Source: Paenibacillus sp. P25 (GTDB lineage: Bacteria > Bacillota > Bacilli > Paenibacillales > NBRC-103111). From it: a stretch of 64,000 nucleotides of DNA. The stretch covers positions 3,968,001 to 4,032,000 of the forward strand of contig CP085629.1 in the NCBI GenBank assembly GCA_024704175.1, written 5' to 3'. Shown here one piece after another: positions 1-8,351 of this stretch (position 1 is the stretch's first letter; every line of letters starts with the position of its first letter). The notes beneath the pieces were generated by a model. It was not told the DNA's origin, made no database searches, and worked only from the letters and a program-made list of their open reading frames with translations. A program made the position numbers and the translations under genes.

Positions 1-1
1 G

Positions 2-367
2 GACCCGAACAAATCGCCGCTGATTAAAATGTTCGAGCTCGGCCACCGCGAATTTGCCTACCAATGGGACATCCGCTACGAGAACGCTATGGTCACGCCG
101 AAGATCGAAAAAATCCGCGATTCGATTACGCCGTTCATCAAAGATAAATATCCGGTTGCCCTCTCCTTCAAGCAGGCGGAACGCGATGTACTCAATTCGA
201 AATTCGCGGAAATAACGACCTACAAGGACGAGATGGTGAACAAATTCATCATGGGGGCGGAGCCGCTCGATAAGTTCGACGACTACGTCAAGAACATCGA
301 GAAAATCGGGCTGGACAGCGTCCTCAAGATCGAGCAGGCATCCTATGAGCGTTATATGAAGCGGTGA
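2..367 (+). CDS. C-terminus of an extracellular sugar-binding lipoprotein (LplA-like), 5' truncated by window edge
   Basis: The reading frame is open from base 2 and ends at TGA 365-367, so only about 121 C-terminal residues are visible. The segment (FELGHREFAYQWD, then a helical tail ending YERYMKR) resembles the C-terminal part of LplA-type solute-binding proteins that feed polysaccharide ABC importers. The signal peptide and ligand-binding lobes lie upstream of the window. No permease follows on this strand, so any partner permeases would be upstream, the usual order in such operons being permeases then binding protein. Family assignment is from overall similarity remembered for this group, not from a catalytic motif. 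Confidence 0.7.
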   Translation, partial: DPNKSPLIKMFELGHREFAYQWDIRYENAMVTPKIEKIRDSITPFIKDKYPVALSFKQAERDVLNSKFAEITTYKDEMVNKFIMGAEPLDKFDDYVKNIEKIGLDSVLKIEQASYERYMKR

Positions 368-553
368 CGATGTATCTAAAACCAGGTGAAACCAACCGGG
401 CGATGTCGCTAGGAAAACTACATAACCGCCTCCGGTACCAAACGATTAGCGAAGTTGCCGAGGCTTGAGGGCTCCTCGGACTTTGCTATTGGCGGCTCGG
501 GAACAAAAACCGTCTTAGAGCAATGGCTAGCGGCCACCTTTTTTCAGAACGTC

Positions 554-598
554 AAGAAGATCGCCATTGGACCTAGCTGGCCGTAGGGCGATCTTCTT
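554..598. terminator. Perfect 12-bp hairpin downstream of both flanking genes
   Basis: AAGAAGATCGCC (554-565) pairs perfectly with GGCGATCTTCTT (587-598) around a 21-nt loop. On the plus strand a pyrimidine stretch (CTTTCC) follows; on the minus strand GACGTTCTG and then A-rich sequence follows. It lies between the convergent ends of the binding-protein gene and the SLH gene, so a transcription terminator is likely, although the U tract is weak. The rest of 368-667 holds no gene I can support. Confidence 0.5.
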
Positions 599-667
599 CT
601 TTCCATGCTCTAAACTTACGGCTTGTGTTATTTCCGATTCTACCAGCCAATGCCAAATCCGTCGCTG

Positions 668-3024
668 TTAATTGATAAATCCGGCGAAGCGTAACATCCT
701 TGCCAGCACAACCACCGCCTGTGCACGCGAAGCCTTTTCGTTCGGCAGAAAATAACCGTCGGACGCTCCCTGCAGCAAACCATTACGAACACCTTCATCT
801 ACGTACGATTGCGCCCATCGTTCAACCAATCCTTTATCTTTAAACGATTGAAGTGATTGTGTATTCTGTCCGTTTGATTCAAACTTGATTCCTGCATATC
901 GGGTCGCCTTCAATAACAATACGGCCATTTCTTGTCGGGAAATGATGTTGTGCGGGCGGAACGTTCCATCCTCGTAACCATTCACAAGGCCTGCTTTTTG
1001 CGCCGCACCCAATTCAGCAGCGAACCAGTCGCTTGCTGTAACGTCTTTGTAAGAAACTGCTGAAGCATCTGGCTTCAGGCCAAGTGCACGAACGAGCAGA
1101 GCTACATACTCAGCCCTGCTAATCGAACGGTCCGGGGCGAATGATACGTCGGACGCCCCTTTCACAAGGCCTTTCGAAGCTAAGAGCTCGATCTCCTTCT
1201 TAGCCCAATGGTTTTGTAGATCGCCGAATGTTTTATCGTTCGTCACTACCGTATAGATACTATTGCCGTTTCGCTTAACCGAGACGACCGTATTTCCATT
1301 TTCAACTGTAAAGACAGCTGGCACGAACGAAACGATGCCCGGGTTTGGATCCACCATGAATACTGAACTTTTATTAGGGTCAAGCTGCCCCGGAATCGTA
1401 ATGTCCCTTGTCACATATGTTGTTCCAAAGTCATTCAGTTCTTCCTTCCTATCGCCAGCGACCGCTAAAATTTGAAAATCATAAGTGGCATCGAGCGGCT
1501 TTAACTCGTTTTTAAGTATATATCCATCCAAAATCCGTTTCTCCAGACCAGTTACTTTTCGTATTGTTAGTTGAAAGCTAAGCTTGTCCGGATCGATCTT
1601 CCACGAATTAGCCAAGCTTTCCGGCGGCAAAATTTGCAGCGGCAGTCTATACGACACTTGCTGACCGACTACGGAGATCACGGCATTCGGCAATTGTTTC
1701 GCTGTACCAATCAATGCGCAACCTGGAATGTCGACTTGCACATTTAGCGCATCCTGAGGTAAGGTAACGGTCACCGTTTGATTGTTATTATCTGCCGTCT
1801 TTAACTGGTTAAGGGCCTTTTGGAAAGAAGCGCATTCCAATGAAACATGTGTCAGCGGCTCGCCGCTTGGAGTCGTTTCCTTCGTCGTTTTGCTTTCGAC
1901 ACCTGTGGATGGACTCATTGCCGATGGTGTGACCAATTCCCCACTACCGGACGATGAACTACCTGATCCCGAAGAGGCGTCGCTGGTTTCAGAAGATGAA
2001 TCGCTAGTTTCGGAGGACGATCCCCCGCTTGCTCTGTACCGGGCGCCGGATTTGTCGGTGTACTACTTTGACCGACCGTCAACTTATAAAAATTAGATGT
2101 AGTTATAGGCGAGAAAATCATACCCGGAACTACACCGTTGTAGTAAGTCTGGTGGATTTCGCCGTTCAATAGCTTCATATCGTATGTTCCGGTAGCAGGC
2201 AACTTAATCTCATCCCCGGAGCTTGTGGAAGAAAGCTGCAATTCATACTGATGTCCGTATACGAGTGCTTCTTTCGCTTGAATGTCAATAGTATTTACTG
2301 TGGGTACCCACATTTGGCTTGAGTAGTTGTATTCCAGTTTCGGAGCCACAGACTCTATGTAGACGGATTGTTGAACCGTTGTGTCGCGTAATACGAAATC
2401 TGTGGATTGCAAACGGCTCCAGGAAATGTACGTTGAAGCCGTGACGCTTTTCGGAAATTGGATTTCGATTCCATTCGGGGTGAGTCTATCATACCATCCC
2501 CCGCTTGCATTACGAACCGGCGTAAACGAGAAGAGGGACGTGCCGGCAGGGATGTACGTGTCTGCTGTAACGCTCCCGAGCTTGTTTTCCGCCTTCATCC
2601 GGTAAATATCCAGATTTAAACTGTCGTTCGAAGCAAAGTAAATTCGGTCTGTTCCATTATAGCTCGTCTTGTTCATATCCAGGGTCGTTGCATCAACTTT
2701 GGCAGTCAATTTTCCTGGAACGAAATCTAATGCCTTTTCGTAAGAGAATGCATAAAACCGTCTATTATTGTCATCGTACAAGGCATAACCGGAAGAACTT
2801 ACAGGTCCTGTTGTTGCAGTCTTTCCTCCGTCACCAGCCATATCGATGGATACTTGGTTGGCATCGAGCACATAGACCCAACCACGAACCTTCTGCGTAT
2901 CATAAGCGTAATATGCCCAACCTTTTTGTAGTTCTGCGGCTAAAGCTGAAATTGACGAATTTCCGAAAAACAGTAGCGCAGCCAACGTTAAGCTTGTCGC
3001 CCGAATCCATTTCTTCCATCCCAT
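668..3024 (-). CDS. Secreted S-layer-homology (SLH) protein, single-base frameshift in a Ser-rich linker
   Basis: The start MGWKKWIRATSLTLAALLFF is a signal peptide, cleaved near ALAA. About 300 residues of unrecognised, probably beta-rich extracellular sequence follow, then a Ser/Glu/Thr-rich linker, about 170 residues of beta-type sequence, and three SLH repeats near the C-terminus (FGDLQNHWAKKEIE, YKDVTASDWFAAEL and FKDKGLVERWAQSYV). SLH domains bind pyruvylated secondary cell wall polymer, so the protein should sit on the cell surface. The two halves are in different frames. Adding one G to the G5 run (plus-strand C5 at 2022-2026) gives a continuous frame through the linker (AGGSSSETSDSSSETSD). 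It lies 26 bp downstream of the Wzy-like gene, probably in one transcript. The frameshift could be a sequencing error, a mutation or phase variation. Confidence 0.75.
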
Positions 3025-3050
3025 TTACTGATTTCTCTCCATTTCTCTTC

Positions 3051-4580
3051 TTAGTGGGCAACTGATGATAGCTTAATCGTGAATGATCGGTAAAGCTCTT
3101 GTTCAGGGGCGAGCCGCAGTGCAACTTGCATCTCATTCTCAGCGACCCGGTAAAATACGGCATCCCGCTTTTGATTACCGATCATAGTGAGAGCTTTGGC
3201 AGATTCGTAATGTAACGTATGTGACCAGGGTACAATACGCTCCGCATTGCCGAACGCTTCAATTGCTGCATCCGGATTAGCGTGACGCATGTGTGCAAGT
3301 CCGATCTCCTTCTGCCCATAGCCGGCAAATAACCATAATGATGAAATTAATGGCACAAACATGATTGGTACTGCGACCACTGGACATACCTGAAATCGTC
3401 CGCCAAACACATCATCTTCTCCCTGTACGACGGTGTAAGACATCAAAATGATTAGCAATCCTAGCAGCGGCGGGTACTCCAAATCAAAATCGAACATGGC
3501 ATGCAGCAGTAGTACACCGCTTGTCAATGTCACCCCCTTTAACAAATTGCCGTTCTTGTTACCGAACAGTTTCCGGCTCTTCCATACGGCTGTAGCGAAT
3601 ATACCGAGGATGGCAGAGAAAAGTATAAAACCCGGAAGACCTGTATCCAGAAGTATTTGCAAATAGTGATTGTGGACGTACTTAACATAATAATCCTGAG
3701 ACCTGTAGTGCGGGAGAAGCATGCTCCATCCGCCGCCTCCGTCGCCCCCAACGATAAAATCCCGGATCATGGGCAAACAGTCTTTCCAGTAAACAAGCCG
3801 GATTTGCAGTTCTGAAGCATCAGGGTCAATGGTTGTTGCTCTTTGCAAGAAGAACAAAACATCCTGCTTGGCGACCGCTGCAATGACATACCCCGCCGCT
3901 TGAGCAAGCCCCAATTTCCATTGAACTTTTCTGTCCTTAGAAACAACCCACAGCATTAGCGCCGCTGACGCAATCCATAGCAACCAAACTGATCTAGACA
4001 TGGCAAGCTGTAACCCGCAAGCGTGAAAAGCGATTAAGAAGAGATAAATGCTCTTCCGTTCTTTAGCGTATGCGAAAGCAGTCAAAAGTAAAGCTGCAAG
4101 CAGAGCGATCGCGTATGCGTTGGCATACCCGAAGGTCGACTCCAAACGGTTGTTCCGGAACAGAGAAAAACCGATTCCCCATACGACTGACATCGCAGCG
4201 GCCCATCCGTACCAACGAAACATCGATTCATAACCAGATCGTGATAAAAGGTCGCATATAAGAACGACCGGAACAACGGACGACACCTTTAACGCTTCAA
4301 TTAACGCTCCTTCAAAGTCTGCTGCATACAACAGCGTCAATCCGTACATTGCCGCAAAAGAGATAATGACTAGTTGGAATGATCCTAGCAGCATTCGACG
4401 TGTGGCGATCAGCCCGACAATCGCAACGATCCAAAGCAGACCCGCAGATAGAAGTGCTCCGGTTTCGTACAAATAACCACTGAACAAAAAACCACAGAAG
4501 AGAAAAAGACCAAGTGCTGCTGCACTCCATTGACTGTTCAAGACTTTCCCTCCCCCATACTGCAATATTTCCTGACTCAA
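3051..4580 (-). CDS. O-antigen ligase/Wzy polymerase-like membrane protein
   Basis: A 509-residue polytopic protein with about ten hydrophobic helices between residues 20 and 420. The motif VHNHYLQILLDTGLPGF after a large loop is typical of the Wzy_C/WaaL family, which joins or polymerises undecaprenyl-linked glycans outside the membrane. The last 100 residues (KEIGLAHMRHANPDAAIEAF and onward) look like helical TPR-type repeats, as in several Gram-positive members. The start ATG 4580 is the first in-frame methionine with the hydrophobic region following. The adjacent SLH protein suggests a cell-surface glycan or glycoprotein context, but no other glycan genes are next to it. The donor and acceptor cannot be told from sequence. 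Confidence 0.8.
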   Translation of the reverse strand: MSQEILQYGGGKVLNSQWSAAALGLFLFCGFLFSGYLYETGALLSAGLLWIVAIVGLIATRRMLLGSFQLVIISFAAMYGLTLLYAADFEGALIEALKVSSVVPVVLICDLLSRSGYESMFRWYGWAAAMSVVWGIGFSLFRNNRLESTFGYANAYAIALLAALLLTAFAYAKERKSIYLFLIAFHACGLQLAMSRSVWLLWIASAALMLWVVSKDRKVQWKLGLAQAAGYVIAAVAKQDVLFFLQRATTIDPDASELQIRLVYWKDCLPMIRDFIVGGDGGGGWSMLLPHYRSQDYYVKYVHNHYLQILLDTGLPGFILFSAILGIFATAVWKSRKLFGNKNGNLLKGVTLTSGVLLLHAMFDFDLEYPPLLGLLIILMSYTVVQGEDDVFGGRFQVCPVVAVPIMFVPLISSLWLFAGYGQKEIGLAHMRHANPDAAIEAFGNAERIVPWSHTLHYESAKALTMIGNQKRDAVFYRVAENEMQVALRLAPEQELYRSFTIKLSSVAH

Positions 4581-4718
4581 AAAAGGTGAAGGATCCCCGC
4601 ATTTGGGCCCATGATTTCTGACTTAAGTCTCCGCTTCTTGGACGACGTTGGCCCCTATTCAGTATCTGATTCCAGTTTCCGTTCTTTCCATGAAAAAATT
4701 TCCTTCATTACACAAAGC

Positions 4719-4747
4719 ATTATACAATATACTCATGAGAATGACTA
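4719..4747 (-). promoter_or_regulatory. Candidate sigma-A promoter for the Wzy-like gene
   Basis: On the minus strand TAGTCA (4747-4742) is followed by a 17-nt spacer and a perfect TATAAT (4724-4719). The predicted start of transcription is near 4712, about 130 nt before the ATG at 4580. The -35 matches the consensus at four of six positions. Confidence 0.45.
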
Positions 4748-4879
4748 CATAATTCCACAACTTTCGACCCATTCCAAACCGGAGATATGAACCCTGTGAC
4801 TTAGTAAAGCATGCGAAAGAAACCACGCCGCACCAGGCCTTTTTCCCTACATTTCCACCGTATACTGTTAATAACCCCG

Positions 4880-5220
4880 ACTCGTTATCTAAACTTTAGC
4901 TTCTACGCGAACTCGAAAGGCTTGTCTTATTACCGTTTCAAGTCGATGGGAAACAGCGTGTGAAGGGCGTATATCATATTCAGAACATCAATAGCTATCA
5001 CAGTCGCCTAAAAAAATGGATGGACCGTTTTAACGGCGTTGCGACTAAGTATTTAGAGCATTACCTGGCTGGTTCAGCTATTTAGATAACAAGGAATATG
5101 AGAATATGGCATCCAATAAGAAACAAATGTTGGTCAACTCTTGCCTATTTACAGTAACGGATACAAACACAAGGCTTCGATGTACAGCTTTTTCTTACTG
5201 GAACAAGAGGGCAGAGTAAT
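4880..5220 (+). mobile_element. IS1595-family transposase remnant (C-terminal part), frameshifted
   Basis: Three consecutive frames give pieces of one protein: YANSKGLSYYRFKS (about 4893-4946), then KQRVKGVYHIQNINSYHSRL KKWMDRFNGVATKYL (4951-5058), then SYLDNKEYENMASNKKQMLV after a further shift near 5066-5076. The string VYHIQN-N-YHSRLK-WM-RFNGVATKYL is the hallmark C-terminal region of ISXO2-like DDE transposases of the IS1595 family. The catalytic N-terminal half and both inverted repeats are not visible, so this is a dead relic. Internal stops and two shifts in a short span make real decay more likely than sequencing error. Confidence 0.75.
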
Positions 5221-5317
5221 GGAATAATCTGAGAATATGTGGTATTCTTTATAAGAACGTATGTTCCTGATTCTATTGTTTCTCAGTAATGACATTTGTT
5301 TATAGGAGGAAAATTTT

Positions 5318-5666
5318 ATGAGGGAAATTGGCAGAAGGATATTAATGAGGATTGGGTACTGAGGCTGGTGATTTTGCATTCATAAATTAATGTGTTGGAA
5401 ATATTGGTCAATCTACTGAGAATTAGATTAATGGTGCATTTGACCATTTAGAGAGGCGACTGGAATCAATCAGTTTAACTTTAGTATCAGTCGTTAAGAT
5501 TAATTGTATGTTTAGAGATATTTGGAACATACCTGTTTGGAAAAGTAATCAAAAAAGATTTAATAGTAAATATCCTGCACGAAAATCAATACAAACAGAA
5601 TTCGCATATTGTGGTGGACAAGATGGACTTAAATTTCAACTTGATGCAATTGCATTTAAAGGTTAA
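5318..5666 (+). pseudogene. Decayed RidA/YjgF-family-like gene
   Basis: A good ribosome binding site (AGGAGGA, 5304-5310) precedes ATG 5318, but the frame breaks after 14 codons. The next frame, with stop codons, reads GTEAGDFAF, then NIGQSTEN, then a clean stretch NGAFDHLERRLESISLTL, SVVKINCMFRDIWNIPVW, KYPARKSIQTEFA and DGLKFQLDAIAFKG ending at TAA 5664-5666. The order (AGDF near the start, a helix with VVK--C-FRDI, then PAR and a terminal DAIA) fits RidA-type enamine/imine deaminases. The missing active-site context, internal stops and shift mark it as a pseudogene. The family call is from motif order only. Confidence 0.5.
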
Positions 5667-5757
5667 CTTCTCAAACTGTCGTGCTCCGAGGAAACGGCAG
5701 GAGCCCTGGCGACTACTGGGGGAATCGAATACCCGTTGCTCGAGGCGGTTATAAATT

Positions 5758-6100
5758 TTGAACAGTGTAGAACCAATTCGAGATCCTTTGGTTATTGACT
5801 CGATCCTCATAGACCTCCGAGCAGCAAATCCAAAGTATCACACTTTATTCCTTGTTGGAATCTATACCGGTCTACGTATTTCCGATATGCTTCGCCTTCG
5901 GGTTAAAATATGTGCAAAAACGAAATCTCTATTCGTCAAAAGAAAGATAAGAAGCAGGTGCTTGCTCCCGATCCATCTGACACTTTAGAGAGGGGTTGCA
6001 AATTACATCATCGGCCGAGATGACAACGAGATGTTGTTTCAAAGTCGCCAGGAAAAGCTAAAGGTTCGGATTAAATAGGAACTGGGCCGGAGCACAGTTC
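5758..6100 (+). pseudogene. Tyrosine recombinase (phage-type integrase) remnant
   Basis: From the first codons VEPIRDPLVIDSILIDLRAA and HTLFLVGIYTGLRISDMLRL, the segment matches the start of the catalytic domain of tyrosine recombinases; the Arg of TGLRISD is the first catalytic residue. The frame then shifts (MCKNEISIRQKK in the next frame, about 5911-5945), shifts again to ANYIIGRDDNEMLFQSRQ (about 5999-6052), and ends in NWAGAQF (6080-6100). The C-terminal HxxR, H/W and Tyr nucleophile are absent. At 6100 the sequence continues in frame into an HNH-type nuclease remnant, so the end was lost in a deletion or rearrangement. Confidence 0.75.
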
Positions 6101-6394
6101 ACGGAGCGATATTGCGAAGCGCATAAACATCTATTTCATACCTCCGATCAGCTGCGTGGATCGGCGACTGATCGGAGGTATGACCATAAGTGGAGACAGG
6201 CGAGAGCCATCTATTTTAAGCGAAATCCACTTTGTATCTACTGTGAACGTAATGGTAGGTTGACACCAACGATCGAAGTGGATCATATCATCCCGCATAA
6301 GGGCAACAAACAATTATTTTGGGATAAAGGAAACTAGCATCCGCTTTGTAAGTCATGTCACAGTCGGAAGACAACAAATGAGAATAGAGGATTC
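6101..6394 (+). pseudogene. Phage-type HNH endonuclease remnant with in-frame TAG
   Basis: The frame reads TERYCEAHKHLFHTSDQLR, then RRYDHKWRQARAIYFKRNPL, CIYC, IEVDHIIPHKG and, after an in-frame TAG at 6335-6337, HPLCKSCHSRKTTNENRGF. The paired CxxC (CIYC, CKSC), the VDHIIPHKG catalytic His/zinc region and the terminal CH..KT match small HNH nucleases found beside phage terminase genes. The expected Trp codon (N-W-x-PLC) has become TAG, so the gene is broken. Its 5' end is fused to the recombinase remnant. These relics and the low GC suggest the edge of an old prophage or integrated element. Confidence 0.75.
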
Positions 6395-6525
6395 AGGAAT
6401 GAAAAAATTCTAAATTTTAGGTTAAATTTGCAAAGACAACAAAGTTATAATAGACAGAATTTAACTTTTGTACCACAATGGATAAAGGTAATTGTTGGTT
6501 TATTATCCATGTAGGAGGGTCATTT

Positions 6526-7443
6526 TTGGAAACTGTTAGACGTAAAATTAAGTTTGAGTATTACAGGGTAGTATCAAGAAAGAGAGAGGATGAAATACGA
6601 ACACCAGATCGATTATTTGATTTACGAAGATGGATCGACAAGGCTAATAAGAAATCATTAGAAGCCAGAACATTCGATTATCGACAAGAGCGTTCGAGGC
6701 TAGAAGAGGCGGGCTTTGATGAAGATGTAAATCAGTGGTACTTACATTTCTCAAGACTCAGGGATTCTCTTCTTCCTTCCAAGGCTACAGTTACATCGAA
6801 AGTTGAACCTTTTACTTTAGAAGAGGATGAATTTTTAGGGGAAGAGGTAACAGCATTATACGATGAAGATTCATTTATTTTAATGGTTCAGCGAAATCGC
6901 CTCAGTCTTGGACATTCGGGTCTCGAAGAATATCTCAATCTAATCTGGGCAGAAGACGAGGAAACTATCTATTTGCGTCCTATTTTGGCAACAGACATTG
7001 TTGAACGTGCAAAAAAAGGTGATCAGGTCCGTAAAATTACTATTAGATTTGCCGATCTTGAAACACGAGAGATGAAAGAAGGAAGCAAATCTAGCATTAG
7101 ACGACTTGTCGAAGGAATGCGGAATTATGGAGCTGTTAACGGAGAAATCACATTATCCGTTGGCCATAGTCGTGATAAAACACTGGCCGCCGAAACCATA
7201 AACGATTCAATCGATGATATCTTACTTAATAAAGGATTTATAACCAAAGCGGAAGTGTCGATAAAGAATGAGGGTGATGAAGTAGAAATTATGGATCTTT
7301 TTGAGGAGGCGGCGTCAAGTTATAAGTATTTTGATGTTCCCAAAAGAACGACGTTGCTACATGAACAAATCTTCTTTGAAATGAGTGAGATCTACAAGGA
7401 GGCCAAATCTAGAGTGCTGGGTTATCTTAATAAAGAGAGGTAA
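6526..7443 (+). CDS. Uncharacterised ~305-residue soluble protein, first gene of a two-gene island
   Basis: The start is set at TTG 6526 because AGGAGGG (6513-6519) sits six bases upstream; the longer frame from ATG 6478 has no site. The protein begins METVRRKIKFEYYRVV and is acidic, with no signal peptide or membrane helix. Visible features are a conserved-looking core LYDEDSFILMVQRNRLSLGH followed by GLEEYLNLIW and ETIYLRPI, a basic stretch, and a C-terminal helix. It resembles a group of about 300-residue proteins of unknown function linked to mobile elements (possibly Pfam DUF6731; from memory, not verified). It ends 6 bp before the membrane protein gene, so the two are surely co-transcribed. 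Base composition is AT-rich compared with the flanks, indicating transfer. Function unknown; a defence role is only an inference. Confidence 0.7.
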   Translation: METVRRKIKFEYYRVVSRKREDEIRTPDRLFDLRRWIDKANKKSLEARTFDYRQERSRLEEAGFDEDVNQWYLHFSRLRDSLLPSKATVTSKVEPFTLEEDEFLGEEVTALYDEDSFILMVQRNRLSLGHSGLEEYLNLIWAEDEETIYLRPILATDIVERAKKGDQVRKITIRFADLETREMKEGSKSSIRRLVEGMRNYGAVNGEITLSVGHSRDKTLAAETINDSIDDILLNKGFITKAEVSIKNEGDEVEIMDLFEEAASSYKYFDVPKRTTLLHEQIFFEMSEIYKEAKSRVLGYLNKER

Positions 7444-7449
7444 TGTTTT

Positions 7450-8028
7450 ATGAGTGATAACGCCACTTCCAGGAGAAGAGATTTTGGCTCTATCTGGGAA
7501 AGATTCTATCCTCTTATTATTACCATGGTAGCTGTTCTAATGTTGCTTTTCATTGTCGGTTTGCGGCCGACAGTAGAAAATGTGGATAAAATGGTGGATG
7601 CGTCGATAAATATTTCTTCCATCTTAATCGGGTTCAATGGAGCTTTACTTGGAATCATCATTAGTGTTCAGGATAAGCCGCTTATGAAAAAAATTTTTGG
7701 ATCGGTTAAAAAAGAAGAAATATTTAGTTTCATACGCCAGGCAATTATTTCTGGGTTTATGACATTGATTTCAGCGTCCACACTCTATGTTTTCATTAAA
7801 ACTATTTCAACTCCTTCATATTATGCCTTTAACATTTGGCTTTTCATCTTCATTTATTTTTTAACATCTTCATATCGAGTGATCGACATTCTGATGTACT
7901 TGTTATCTCTGAAAGATATTCAAATTGATCCACCTCAAACGGAAGTATTATCCCGCGAAAAAGAGGAGGAGCTAAAGAAACAATATGGAAGGAGCAAGCA
8001 AATAACTCCTAACAAAAACACTCCCTAG
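7450..8028 (+). CDS. Uncharacterised small membrane protein with four predicted helices
   Basis: ATG 7450 follows the preceding stop by 6 bp. The 192-residue product has hydrophobic segments at about 18-40 (FYPLIITMVAVLMLLFIVGL), 52-73 (SSILIGFNGALLGIIISV), 92-117 (AIISGFMTLISASTLYVF) and 124-150 (FNIWLFIFIYFL), with a charged helical C-terminal tail (LSREKEEELKKQYGRSK) probably in the cytoplasm. I do not recognise a family. The stop TAG lies inside the terminator loop, so the operon ends here. The pairing of a soluble protein with a small multi-pass membrane protein in a mobile island is an arrangement seen in several phage-defence systems, but no shared motif supports a specific one. Confidence 0.7.
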   Translation: MSDNATSRRRDFGSIWERFYPLIITMVAVLMLLFIVGLRPTVENVDKMVDASINISSILIGFNGALLGIIISVQDKPLMKKIFGSVKKEEIFSFIRQAIISGFMTLISASTLYVFIKTISTPSYYAFNIWLFIFIYFLTSSYRVIDILMYLLSLKDIQIDPPQTEVLSREKEEELKKQYGRSKQITPNKNTP

Positions 8029-8040
8029 CGGAGTGTTTTT
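8014..8040 (+). terminator. Rho-independent terminator of the two-gene island
   Basis: AAAAACACTCC (8014-8024) pairs perfectly with GGAGTGTTTTT (8030-8040) around CTAGC, with the terminal T run as part of the stem. It overlaps the stop codon at 8026-8028. Confidence 0.85.
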
Positions 8041-8272
8041 AATCATGTCATAAACGAGGGAATGAAATTGAATGGTAGGGGGAGGGTTCTCGAATTTGCT
8101 ACCCCTTAATTGACTATAGACCTTAAATAGGCGGATTGTAAAGTAGTTCAATATCTGAAACTAGCGGGAGAAGCTACGCTAACTGGACGAATAGTTTTCT
8201 TAACCAGCGTTTTCGCGGGGCGGTTTTCCTTTGGTCGAAAATCAACATTAAGGATTAACATAGCCAAACAAA

Positions 8273-8297
8273 AAAGCCCGCCTAAGCAGCAGGCTTT
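8273..8297 (-). terminator. Rho-independent terminator of the 15-gene biosynthetic operon
   Basis: On the minus strand AAAGCCTGC (8297-8289) pairs with GCGGGCTTT (8281-8273) with one G-T wobble, followed by TTTTGTTT. It lies about 55 bp past the last gene of the operon. The stretch 8041-8272 holds nothing else I can support. Confidence 0.75.
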
Positions 8298-8351
8298 GCA
8301 ATCTCTTATTTAGCAAATTTCACTTCATTTCCCTCTATGGCTACTAGCGAT

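Noticed and set aside
5690..5757. tRNA-like string GGGGAATCGAATACCC
   Set aside because: No cloverleaf with acceptor and anticodon arms could be drawn around it.
6526..8028. Calling the two-gene unit a Kiwa defence system
   Set aside because: Sizes and topology are alike, but the order is reversed and I see no sequence motif of KwaA or KwaB.
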